From the NCBI GenBank assembly GCA_963803025.1, contig CAWDKZ010000011.1, positions 62,001 to 126,000 on the forward strand: a stretch of DNA of 64,000 bases, in the 5' to 3' direction. This document shows, piece after piece, positions 43,650-52,123 of this stretch (within the stretch, counting starts at the first letter, position 1; each line of letters starts with the position of its first letter). The notes under the pieces are model-generated. The model did not search any database and was not told the origin of the DNA. It was given only the letters and a program-made list of their open reading frames with translations. The translations under genes were made by a program, and so were the position numbers. This stretch comes from Bog-793 sp963803025 (GTDB taxonomy: Bacteria > Actinomycetota > Acidimicrobiia > Acidimicrobiales > Bog-793).

Positions 43650-43842
43650 GAGGCGTCCGCTGGGCTTCCGGAGACCTTTGGCGACCGTGCAGCGTGCCGT
43701 AGGCGATCGCGAGGCCATCGAGACGCGAACCGGCATCGGATCGGCTTTGACCTGAGAAGAGGAGGGCTGCGTCGTATCGTGCCGGGAGGCCTCCGGATTG
43801 GGCCGGAGGGTCTCGGCCGACGATGGCGGAAAGATCGTGAGT

Positions 43843-44160
43843 GTGACGAGATCCAGCTTTCGATTGATCGGGGTTCCCGCCCTGGTGTCGGTCCTTGTCG
43901 TGCTCGCGGCTTCGGCAACGGCAGGCGCGACCGCTTCCTCAGGCTTGCGACGCTCGTCGGCCGCGCCGGTGACCCGCGCCACGGTCATCGTGCGAGCGCC
44001 CATCGCCTCGGTGACCGCTTCCTTGGCTCGGGAGTCACTCAAGACGGCGCGAAGTACTTTTAGGTACCTGTCCGGCTACCCCGATGACTGGGGAACAGCT
44101 ACAGGGTGCGCCGGAGGCGCACGAGACCTCCGCTTGAGGCGGGCGCTCAAGACCACGTGA
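43843..44160 (+). CDS. Possible small secreted protein
   Basis: A 105-codon frame starting GTG 43843 with a signal-peptide-like N-terminus (TRSSFRLIGVPALVSVLVVLAASATAG). The rest has no recognisable family, and the C-terminal 30 residues look random. An opposite-strand frame overlaps it. Only weak support. Confidence 0.35.
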   Translation: MTRSSFRLIGVPALVSVLVVLAASATAGATASSGLRRSSAAPVTRATVIVRAPIASVTASLARESLKTARSTFRYLSGYPDDWGTATGCAGGARDLRLRRALKTT

Positions 44161-44358
44161 AGGAGCCCTCTGGCACCATCGCGCGTCCGCAGAGCGCCCG
44201 GAACCCATCGCCAGCGACAACCCGATGGATTCCACCTGTTCTGACCTGCAACGCGTCAGCTCTGAAAGACGCTCGCCAGCGTGCGACCTCCACGTCTCGG
44301 ACGTGGAGCCAAGCTGGAGAGCCCTCTATCGCGAATCTCGTCGAGGCTCTTTTCGGCG

Positions 44359-44556
44359 TCAGTTGATGAGGCTGAGAGGGACGCGCCGGTAGTTCGTCTT
44401 GGCATCGTGCAGCCCCGACATCTCCTCGAGGAGCTGGCGATGGTTCACGACCTTGCCAGGGTTGCGGGCCAACATCCCCAGGACCTGCCACTCCGTGGCC
44501 GTCAGGCGGACGCGCGCCGTCGGCACGCCGAACACGTCTCGTCGCGAGGTCGGTCG
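44359..44556 (-). pseudogene. KdpE response-regulator remnant
   Basis: Minus-strand sequence reads TDLATRRVRRADGA, then after a +1 shift near 44513 VRLTATEWQVLGMLARNPGKVVNHRQLLEEM, then TNYRRV and a premature stop. This is the winged-helix DNA-binding domain of KdpE (VRLTPTEW...NPGKLV..RQLL...TNYLRVY). The receiver domain and the last helix-wing are missing. It lies directly after the KdpD-like DUF4118 gene on the same strand. Confidence 0.75.
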
Positions 44557-44620
44557 TGGTCTTCCTCGGCCGGTCTCGCTTCGGCGCTAGCGACTCTGAC
44601 CGGTCTGTCTCACCGGCTTC

Positions 44621-45361
44621 TCACTGGGTGGGGTGCCGGATGCCGGCGAGCACCGCACCGACCTCGTTCGCCAGGGCCGCTGCCACGAATCGACGTTCCA
44701 GTGGCACGGCAACTCCGGGATTCGGGACGAGCACGAACCTGCCGTAGATCTGCCCCTGGTACTCCACCGGCAGTTCCACCTGGCTTCCCGGCAGCGTGTT
44801 CCAGCTGAACCCGGCGAGCAGCACCTCGCCGTCTTGGGAAATGACGGCCGCGGCCCCGGTCGGTGGTCCTGGGCTGTAGTGACAATTGCGCAACTCGAGC
44901 AAGGTCGCGAGCACGCCTTCCACCTGGGTCACGATCACCTCGGGGTCGTCCCCTTCGGCCATCATCCGGGCCACGTCGTGGAGCGCGGTGACGAAGGTCG
45001 ATTCTTCCGCTGCGACGGCACGGTGGTGGCGGCCGCGAGCCGTGAGCTCGGTCACGGCCAGGCCGACCGCGAAGAGCAACGCCGTGGTCTCGATGTCCTG
45101 ACGGTGGCTGATAGCGAATCGCTCGTACGGCCGGGTGAGGAAGAAATCGAACCATATGCCGGCAGAGATGGCCGCAAGGGCGCCGGCCAGCCGGTCCCCC
45201 CAGGCGGCAACGGCGACGATGACGACGACCATCACGAGTGCCGCCTCGACGCCGGGGAAACTCACCCGGACGGGAACGAGGGCTGCGGCAACGGCGGCGG
45301 GGACGGCAAGGGAGGCGAGGCGCACGAGCCACTCGGTGTGTCTAAGAGTCCGGCTCGTCAC
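44621..45361 (-). CDS. DUF4118 (KdpD-like) sensory protein without kinase
   Basis: A 246-residue protein. Residues 14-105 form a DUF4118-type membrane domain as in KdpD (four segments; SAGIWFDFFLTRPYERFAI is the conserved DUF4118 block). Residues 115-240 form a GAF-like sensor domain. No histidine-kinase domain is present, so it can sense but not signal by phosphorylation on its own. It is followed by a KdpE remnant, suggesting a decayed kdp regulatory locus or a repurposed sensor beside TrkA genes. Confidence 0.85.
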   Translation of the reverse strand: MTSRTLRHTEWLVRLASLAVPAAVAAALVPVRVSFPGVEAALVMVVVIVAVAAWGDRLAGALAAISAGIWFDFFLTRPYERFAISHRQDIETTALLFAVGLAVTELTARGRHHRAVAAEESTFVTALHDVARMMAEGDDPEVIVTQVEGVLATLLELRNCHYSPGPPTGAAAVISQDGEVLLAGFSWNTLPGSQVELPVEYQGQIYGRFVLVPNPGVAVPLERRFVAAALANEVGAVLAGIRHPTQ

Positions 45362-45625
45362 GGGCTACCCCTTGTCGGCCAGATGGTTGCCTTCCCCATC
45401 ACCGGCACGGCATTTGTATCGTCCCACAACCGTCGACTGTGGTTTCGCGCCCGTTTGAGGTCTTCCGCTGCCACCCTTGCCGACAACTTCGCGGAGATGA
45501 CGGCAGGACTCTCGAACGACGAAATCAGGTCGCGAATTGGCCGACTCTGTTCGCCTGTTCAGGGAAGGCGTGACGAGGGATGACGCACAACGCGTACCCA
45601 GGATCAACTCTGGCTGGGCAATGTT

Positions 45626-45871
45626 GTGTTCGCTCCACGAGCGGAAGCGGCGTTGGCACAGTTGGAGAACGGACCGGACATCGTCTCCGTGCAGGATCTT
45701 CTGGCCGTCTACACCGGGCTTGCCATCGTGACCTGGCTGCTTCTACAGACGAATTCGATGCCGGTAAGCCGATTCTGGCCTTTGCAGTTCATCGAAGGCG
45801 GCTGTCTGCTCGTGCTCTCCGTGCTGCTCATCGCCGCGACCATTTGGCTGGTTCGCCGCCGCGCAGCCTGA
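45626..45871 (+). CDS. Small membrane protein
   Basis: An 81-residue ORF from GTG with two membrane segments (about residues 23-43, VQDLLAVYTGLAIVTWLLLQ, and 55-75, GGCLLVLSVLLIAATIWLV) and an Arg-rich C-terminus. Family not recognised. No strong ribosome binding site. Confidence 0.5.
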   Translation: MFAPRAEAALAQLENGPDIVSVQDLLAVYTGLAIVTWLLLQTNSMPVSRFWPLQFIEGGCLLVLSVLLIAATIWLVRRRAA

Positions 45872-46728
45872 AGGGCCGGGCACCCCGGACACGCGTAGGC
45901 AGCGAACAGGTGCGTCCTACCGATGCTGTTAAGCCATGCAGAACGAAGCCGAAAACCCACGCGCGGGCCGCGCCAGAGTCGGCGTTACGCGCTTTCGCGA
46001 GTGCCACAGAACAATGACAATGCCCCTGAGGGTCACCGCGTCATTCGTTGGTTCTCAATAGTTTCGGGAGCACTGGAGTGTTCAGCCTGACTTGAATTGA
46101 TGATGACGACGTCAGTTGTCGTCGGCTGAACGCGTCCAGCAACATTGAGACGGCACGTCCCGTTCCGAAGCGAGGGTGATTGGCCCGGCTTGAGCGAACA
46201 AGTCGGACGACCGCGTCCACGAGCTCCGCACCGAAGGTGTCATACACACTGACGATCCCGGCCAAAGGCGCGGCGCTGCCGATCGAGGAGATCGGGACCG
46301 CCTCAAACGGCGGCAAGGAGATGAATTTGATCTCCAAATGCGGTGAGCACGTCGTTGTGAATGCCCCGACGGCCGGCTCGACAGTTGCCTATTCCAAGAT
46401 CACAGGCTGAGCAGCCGCCTGACGTTTCCGGACTCGACACGCGCGTACCGCACCCACTCGGGTAGGCACTCGTAGCCGCGAGCCACCCGCCGGTCGCGAA
46501 CGATGCGGCTCGGACGGAAGGCTTCGCGGTCTGGGGACGGATTCCCGTAGTGCACACAAGCGCGGGCCTCGTGAGCTGATGACGTGAGCGGCAGAGCCGG
46601 GCTCCGCTCGCCCCCTCCCTCACCCTTCAGCGCGTGGTGGCTGTTTCTCGGACGAGCGCGTCCAAGAACCGACGTCCCCGATTGCCAATTGGCGGTTGCG
46701 GCCGTGGCCCTAGGACCGGGGTTACAGA
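45872..46728. other. Gene-poor stretch left of the IS element
   Basis: About 860 bases. A minus-strand stretch ending at 46400 (reading ...REAFRPSRIVRDRRVARGYECLPEWVRYARVES...) looks protein-like for about 60 codons, but it has no identifiable family or start and could be a gene remnant. Nothing else was seen. Confidence 0.45.
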
Positions 46729-48678
46729 CCCGACTTCAGCGGGTGAACGGCCTTTTGAGGTCTTCGCCGGTGCTTCGCACCTCGTTGACCTGCGCGTTCT
46801 TTCGGCGTTTCCCCGATCGGGCGAGCCGTTGTAGTGGCAAATCAATGCTTGAAATGAAAACTACAAGCGGGTAATCTGCTGCTTGTGTACGTGAAGTCGA
46901 CGACGGTCCGTGCAGGCAAGAAGAGCTACCGCTACTTGACCCTCGTCGAGTCCTTTCGCGATGGGCCCCGCGTCCGCCAACGCGTCGTCGCTCGTCTCGG
47001 CGAGGAGTCCGAGCTCATCGCCTCGGGCGAGCTCGACCGCATCGTCGACGCGCTCTCGAACCGTCTCGGGCGAATCGGTGCTTCACCATTGAGCGCCGAG
47101 TCCGCACCCGCCTTCGGTGGTGTTGCCGCGGTCTCGGTGTACTTCTCCCGACTGCAGCTCGACGAGCTGTTCAAAGCCGCCGGTGAGAAGCGTCGGGCAC
47201 GGCTCGTTCCCGACGCGGTCTTGGCGATGGTCGCGAACCGGCTCGTCCTTCCCTCCTCGAAGCGCCGGACGATCACCGACTGGCTCGGGCATGACGTCGC
47301 GTTGCCCGACGGTGTTGGTTCTCCCTCGCTCGACCAGTGCTACCGCGCCCTCGACGTCATCGCCGAGCAAAAGGAAGAGATCGAGACCCACTGCTACGAA
47401 CGACTCACCGATCTCACCAACTTGGACCTCCGTCTTTGCTGTTACGACTTGACCTCGAGCTATCTAGAGGGCGACCCCCGGCTATCGGCGCGCTTTTCGT
47501 CGAAGGCCTTCGGCTACTCCCGCGACCACCGCGGGGACCGCCCCCAGGTCGTAATCGGACTCCTCGTCACCGGCGACGGGATCCCCATCGCGCACCACGT
47601 CTTTCCCGGCAACACCGCCGACGCACAGACGCTCACCGGCGTGATGGACGACCTCCAGTCGCGCTTTGGAGTCGGGAGGATCGCCCTTGTCTGTGACCGC
47701 GGGCTCATCAACGAGGAGAACCTCGCTTCGGTCGTGGCGCACGGCTTCGACCACGTGATGGCGACCCGGCTCCATCGCGACCCCGATGTCGCGGCAGTGC
47801 TCGAAGCTGCCACAAGAGACGGGATCACCTGGACCGAGATGACAAGGCCCACGGTCAAGGTCACCGAGGTCGTCCATGAGGGCCGGCGCTACGTCGTCGT
47901 CTGTTCGCCCGAGCGCAAGATCCGCGACGACCACCGGCGCGAGGAGCTGCTGGGGCGTGTAGAAGAAGGCCTCATCGCCCTCGCCAGCCGGGTTGCCGAG
48001 GGTCGTCTCAAGGACCCCGCAAAGATCGGCGCGGCGGCAGAGCGGATCTTGTCGAGCTCGGGCGTCGCCCGGTGCTTTTCGACGAAGATCTCGAACGGCG
48101 TCTTCACCTGGAGCTTCAACCAGACGCAGCTGCGTTATGAAGAAGAGCTCCTCGCCGGTCGCTACGTGCTGTTGACCTCACTGTCAAAAAAGGACGCGTC
48201 GAGTGTCGACGTCGTGCGCCACTACCGCTCCCTCGAGCGCGTCGAGCGGCGCTTTCGGGTGCTGAAGGACTTTCTCGGGCTGCGGCCGATCTTCCATTTC
48301 ACCGAGAAGCGCGTCCGCGGTCACATCGCGCTCTGCGTCCTCGCGGCGGTGATCGAAACGGTGATGGCTCGTGACCTCGAGGCTCACCGTGTCATGGACC
48401 CCGATCTACCCGATCAGGTCCTCTCGCCCCGGCGGGCGCTTCGCGAGCTCGGCCGCATTCGCGCCGTCAACCTCGTCGGCACCGACAAGGTCGCGCGTCA
48501 GGTGATCACCCGGCCGAGCCCCTTCCAAGCACAGATCCTCGGCGCCTTCGGCGTCGACACCTCGACCTGGCGCTCAAAGCTCACCTGTTGAAACGAGCTT
48601 CCAGGGCGATGTAGGGACAAAACGGGTGAAGCGCGACCATGTGACCTGCGACTTCATCGTGCACCCGCTGAAGTCGGG
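46729..48678 (+). mobile_element. Complete IS1634-family insertion sequence, 1950 bp
   Basis: The ends are inverted repeats: CCCGACTTCAGCGGGTG at 46729-46745 and its complement at 48662-48678 (17 of 17). These extend inward to 21 bases with one mismatch (46729-46749 and 48658-48678). Directly outside both ends is the 5-base duplication ACAGA (46724-46728 and 48679-48683). It carries one intact transposase gene. Intact ORF, ends and target duplication suggest a recent insertion. Confidence 0.93.
46885..48591 (+). CDS. IS1634-family DDE transposase
   Basis: A 568-residue transposase. Catalytic acidic residues are found in CYDLTSSYLEG (first Asp), LVCDRGLINEENL (second Asp) and HYRSLERVERRFRVLK (the Y-x2-R-x-x-E-x-x-F... 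signature with the Glu). The N-terminal YVKSTTVRAGKKSYRYLTLVESFRDG is typical of IS1634-type enzymes. The frame is intact. It starts at GTG 46885, 156 bases inside the left end of the IS. Confidence 0.94.
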   Translation: MYVKSTTVRAGKKSYRYLTLVESFRDGPRVRQRVVARLGEESELIASGELDRIVDALSNRLGRIGASPLSAESAPAFGGVAAVSVYFSRLQLDELFKAAGEKRRARLVPDAVLAMVANRLVLPSSKRRTITDWLGHDVALPDGVGSPSLDQCYRALDVIAEQKEEIETHCYERLTDLTNLDLRLCCYDLTSSYLEGDPRLSARFSSKAFGYSRDHRGDRPQVVIGLLVTGDGIPIAHHVFPGNTADAQTLTGVMDDLQSRFGVGRIALVCDRGLINEENLASVVAHGFDHVMATRLHRDPDVAAVLEAATRDGITWTEMTRPTVKVTEVVHEGRRYVVVCSPERKIRDDHRREELLGRVEEGLIALASRVAEGRLKDPAKIGAAAERILSSSGVARCFSTKISNGVFTWSFNQTQLRYEEELLAGRYVLLTSLSKKDASSVDVVRHYRSLERVERRFRVLKDFLGLRPIFHFTEKRVRGHIALCVLAAVIETVMARDLEAHRVMDPDLPDQVLSPRRALRELGRIRAVNLVGTDKVARQVITRPSPFQAQILGAFGVDTSTWRSKLTC

Positions 48679-48701
48679 ACAGAGGGGCCTGTCTTCTCAA
48701 C

Positions 48702-49364
48702 ATGAACCGGTCAACGGAGTCCGCGCATCGCGAAACGAGCATCGGGCAGACTTGGCCTATGCCAGGCGACGAGGAGCAGCGGGAGCAGCTAACGGATGCG
48801 CCGGTCATCCGGAGCTTCGGGTGGGAGGACATGTTCGTGCCTCCCGACGAGGACCCGCGCAGTCAAGCTCCGTCGGTCGGCGAGCGTGCCACCCTGGTCA
48901 ACTACCTGCGCGCCTACCGCCAGACGCTCGAGCTCAAGTGCGCAGGCCTCGATGCGAAGGCCCTCGCGTGTCGTTCGGTTCCGCCGTCCGATCTGTCGTT
49001 GCTCGGCCTGGTCCGCCACCTCGCAGACGTCGAACGGTATTGGTTCCGCCAGGTGCTCGCAGGCGAGGATGTTGCGGCCATCTTTCGCACCGATGACGAC
49101 CGGGACGCGACGTTTAGCGGTGCGCTGCCTGAGCGCGCCGTGGTTGCCGAGGCTTGGGCGGCGTGGCGCGATGAAATGGCGTTCGCCGAGCGGTTCGTCG
49201 ATGAGGCGCCCGACCTGGAAGTCACTGGCACCCTCGGGCGCGGCGGGCAAGACGGGAGTGTCTCGCTTCGCGAAGTGCTCGTCCACATGATCGAGGAGTA
49301 TGCACGCCACTGCGGCCACGCCGACTTCCTTCGCGAAAGGATCGACGGCAGGATCGGCCAGTAG
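48702..49364 (+). CDS. DinB-superfamily (DUF664) protein
   Basis: A 220-residue DUF664/DinB four-helix bundle: LVNYLRAYRQTLELKCAGLD, LGLVRHLADVERYWFRQVL (metal His), and HMIEEYARHCGHADFLRERIDG (further His). This is the common mycothiol-dependent-like protein of actinobacteria. The start could be ATG 48702 or ATG 48759. The IS ends 19 bases before 48702 and may have displaced the original promoter. Confidence 0.9.
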   Translation: MNRSTESAHRETSIGQTWPMPGDEEQREQLTDAPVIRSFGWEDMFVPPDEDPRSQAPSVGERATLVNYLRAYRQTLELKCAGLDAKALACRSVPPSDLSLLGLVRHLADVERYWFRQVLAGEDVAAIFRTDDDRDATFSGALPERAVVAEAWAAWRDEMAFAERFVDEAPDLEVTGTLGRGGQDGSVSLREVLVHMIEEYARHCGHADFLRERIDGRIGQ

Positions 49365-49633
49365 CGCACGTACTCCTCGGACGGGATGAGCATCTTCAGG
49401 CGCGGACGTCCCCAACTTTCGACTGGCGATTGCGTCCGTGGGCGCAAGGCCGGCGTCGGCGGTCCTGCGATCTGGTCGATGGCATGACAAATTGCGGTCC
49501 CGACCATGGCACATGTTGGTCACCTTCATCAGCTCATTTGTGTCTGAATCAACCTCATGTCACCCGACCACGTCTAGCGTCTGTCGATTGCACGCGTAGT
49601 CGAAGGAACGTGAACTCCTTTAGGAGGTCCGCG

Positions 49634-51139
49634 ATGAGGAACCTCTCTCACCAGCACCCGTGGCGCCAGGCCGGTGTCATTTCGTTAAGTGTCTTCCTCG
49701 GCTGCTCATTGCTCTCCGTTGTGGCGGGCGCGTCCTCGGGTCTTGCAGACTCTCCCCTCGCGAGCGCGGCGAGCCAACTGGACGGGACCTGGACGGCGAC
49801 GTTTACCGTCTACTCCTCGACCATCCCAATCGCTCAGCCTGGGCAGCAATTGACCGGCCTCACCTTCACCGTCGAAGGGTCGCAGATCAGTGGGGACATC
49901 AGCGGAACGATCGATCTGAAAACTCAGACCCTTCCTACACTCTCTGGGCAGCTTTACGTCGCCCAAGTCACGTCGAGCGCAATCGGTCAAGGCGTCTCCT
50001 GCCAAGGTGAGATCTACTTCACTTCTCAAGGGTCCTCTTATGTTGGCGCCGAATACGAAGACAGCATTAAATGCAATGGGGGCCAAATCACAGGTTCGAT
50101 CGACGGCTATCGGGTGTCGGGCTCGTCGACGGGAACCTCGTCGACGACGACCACCACGCCGACACCGACCTGCGGCGTTCCGACTGCTCCCTTCCCGGCA
50201 ACAGGAGTCTTCGTCACGGTAACGGTCACCAACCACACCGGTGAGCCGGTCATCGTCTACGACACTGCGCCAGCCGGTGGTGCGGACCGACGTTCGTCGC
50301 TGAGCAACGGCCAGTCCTTCGGCTACGACGAGGAGACTGGTGACTATCTCTTCGTCACGTCCCAGTCCAGCGGCAAGTGCGTGGGCCACTGGCAGATCGA
50401 GGCCGGAGGGTCGATCACGCTCCCGAACAAGGGCAGCCCCACCCTAAGCACGACGACACCGGACTCTGCAACGACGACCACCATCGCCGAAACTCCATGC
50501 CTCGAGACGGCGACCTGTGTGATTCCACTCCTAAGAGCCCCGACCGTTTCGCACGGTGTCGCCACCCTCGTCAATGCCAAGACGGGCGTGAGCGAATCAC
50601 TCGCCGACGTTCGATCGCTTGTGCCCTACGACTCGGTACACACGAAGAGCGGTGTCGCCCGCCTGGCGGTGGAAGCGGGGGCGGTGACCGCCGGTGCGTC
50701 GGTCGCGCTCGTGATTGGTGCGGGATCGGTCTGGGCGCTTCCTGCGCTCCCAATCGTGGTGCTGTCCGGCACCGTGTTTCAGTTCACTTCCCTGCAGACT
50801 CTTGGCGACGTCCTGTATGACGTCACCGGACGCTCTCTCCAGCCAGAGGTGCGGACGTCAGAGATGATCACCCGGGTCAACTACGCCGCCTGTGGCAAGT
50901 GCGTTTCCGCCGGACCGATTCCACACGCGGAAACGAATCCGAACGCGAGCTTCAGCGTCGAGATCACTCAGACCTACTCACGGGTCCGCGTCTACGCGGG
51001 AGCGGTCACGATACAGAATCTGCGTGGAGCGATGAAGACCGTGACCGTTCAAGCCGGCTTCCAAAGCATCGTAAGACTCGTGGGCCCGCCGACCACCCCA
51101 GGCAAATTTGCAATGCCGAAAATTCCATTCTGGCAATGA
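49634..51139 (+). CDS. Secreted FecR-like domain protein
   Basis: A 501-residue protein: signal peptide (AGVISLSVFLGCSLLSVVAGASS), a beta-rich N-terminal region (45-165), a Thr-rich linker (TSSTTTTTPTPT), a second beta domain, another Thr-rich linker, and a FecR-type domain at about 345-500. This last domain has GVATLVNAKTGVSESLADVRSLV and KSGVARLAVEAG, and ends VRVYAGAVTIQN...VTVQAGFQSIV. ATG 49634 follows AGGAGG. The function of free FecR-like domains outside iron signalling is unknown. No sigma factor gene is adjacent. Confidence 0.75.
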   Translation: MRNLSHQHPWRQAGVISLSVFLGCSLLSVVAGASSGLADSPLASAASQLDGTWTATFTVYSSTIPIAQPGQQLTGLTFTVEGSQISGDISGTIDLKTQTLPTLSGQLYVAQVTSSAIGQGVSCQGEIYFTSQGSSYVGAEYEDSIKCNGGQITGSIDGYRVSGSSTGTSSTTTTTPTPTCGVPTAPFPATGVFVTVTVTNHTGEPVIVYDTAPAGGADRRSSLSNGQSFGYDEETGDYLFVTSQSSGKCVGHWQIEAGGSITLPNKGSPTLSTTTPDSATTTTIAETPCLETATCVIPLLRAPTVSHGVATLVNAKTGVSESLADVRSLVPYDSVHTKSGVARLAVEAGAVTAGASVALVIGAGSVWALPALPIVVLSGTVFQFTSLQTLGDVLYDVTGRSLQPEVRTSEMITRVNYAACGKCVSAGPIPHAETNPNASFSVEITQTYSRVRVYAGAVTIQNLRGAMKTVTVQAGFQSIVRLVGPPTTPGKFAMPKIPFWQ

Positions 51140-51158
51140 ACCGCCCTTCTGGGTTTGA

Positions 51159-51304
51159 TGGAGACCCTGAGCTGCCCCAGAGTTCTTTACCCCGCTGGCT
51201 GCTGAGCTCAGGCGGTCCTCTGGTTCAGCGACATCTCGAACTCGACCGGTGAGACGTAGTCGAGTGCCGAGTGGAGACGTTCGTCGTTCCACCATCCGAG
51301 CCTT
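51159..51304 (-). mobile_element. IS3-family element remnant (3' end)
   Basis: The minus strand encodes W-W-NDERLHSALDYVSPVEFE...QRTA-stop (51302-51208), the C-terminus of an IS3/IS150-type transposase (family pattern YN..R.H.ALG..P..F). The likely terminal repeat TGGAGACCCTGAGCTGCCCC lies at 51159-51178. The rest of the element is gone. The remnant ends only a few bases before the LexA box. Confidence 0.78.
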
Positions 51305-51310
51305 GGCTAT

Positions 51311-51324
51311 CGAACATATGTTCG
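51311..51324. promoter_or_regulatory. LexA (SOS) box upstream of imuA'
   Basis: CGAACATATGTTCG is a perfect 14-base palindrome and fits the actinobacterial LexA consensus CGAAC-N4-GTTCG. It begins 27 bases before the imuA' ATG. LexA cleavage after DNA damage should switch on imuA'-imuB. Confidence 0.92.
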
Positions 51325-51337
51325 CTAACGTTCGGGG

Positions 51338-52123
51338 ATGGCCGTGGCACTTCCCGTCCCCGAGCGATCCGAGCCTGCCCGGGGGATGCCGGGTGCTGGT
51401 CAGCGGGTCCGTCCGGCGGTTCCCGGCCTGATCGCGCAACGGATCCGGCCGCTCGTCCTGGCACGCGACGAGCTTTTGCCGGTCGCACCAGGATTCGCCG
51501 AACTCCTCGGCACGCCCGGCCTCCGACGGGGGAGCACCCTCGTTATCGCGGCCGACGGCGCCCGGGGGACGACATCGGTTGCGTTCGGTCTTATTGCCGA
51601 GGCGAGCTCGCTGGGCGCGTGGTGTGCGGCCGTCGGGCTGGAGGACTTGGGACTTGTCGCCACGAACGAACTCGGCGTCGCGCTTGATCGTCTCGTCCTC
51701 GTGCCCCGACCCGCAAGACGTTTCACGACCGTTGTCGCGGCGTTGCTCGACGGGTGCGACATCGTGCTCGCCGCCGCGCCCGAGCTGACCCCGGCCGACC
51801 GATGTCGGTTGGGTGTCCGGGCCCGAGAGCGCCGCGCGGTACTCGTCGTCCTCGCCGGTTCGCAGGCGGCCTCCGCGGTGGTCAGTCGACCTTGGCCGGA
51901 CGGGGTCGACGTCCGCCTCTCGGTGACGGGGGGCTCGTTCACGGGGTTGGGGGTCGGCAGCGGCAGGATGTGCTCGCACCGGGTCGACGTCGTCGCGACC
52001 CGGCGTGCCGCGTCTCCGCGCGAGAAGCGCGCGAGTCTTTGGTTCCCGTCGCTGCCCGGGGACATCCCGTTCACGCCCCGGGTTGCCACGGAGGTTGCGG
52101 CGGGCTCGGCGGGCACGCGATGA
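51338..52123 (+). CDS. imuA': ImuA', RecA-like mutasome component
   Basis: A 261-residue protein corresponding to ImuA' (SulA/RecA-like) of actinobacteria. It has a RecA-like core with a degenerate nucleotide-binding region (LVIAADGARGTTSVAFGLIAEAS) and a GLEDLGL...ALDRLVLVP segment. It ends close to FTPRVATEVAAG. ImuA' works with ImuB to give DnaE2 access to the replisome during damage-induced mutagenesis. The ATG lies 13 bases after the LexA box. Its stop overlaps the imuB start (ATGA). Confidence 0.88.
   Translation: MAVALPVPERSEPARGMPGAGQRVRPAVPGLIAQRIRPLVLARDELLPVAPGFAELLGTPGLRRGSTLVIAADGARGTTSVAFGLIAEASSLGAWCAAVGLEDLGLVATNELGVALDRLVLVPRPARRFTTVVAALLDGCDIVLAAAPELTPADRCRLGVRARERRAVLVVLAGSQAASAVVSRPWPDGVDVRLSVTGGSFTGLGVGSGRMCSHRVDVVATRRAASPREKRASLWFPSLPGDIPFTPRVATEVAAGSAGTR

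Noticed and set aside
46833..48625. Imperfect 16-base direct similarity near the transposase gene (gttgtagtggcaaatc / gatgtagggacaaaac) as IS ends
   Set aside because: The similarity is direct, not inverted. Perfect inverted ends with a target duplication were found further out at 46729 and 48678.
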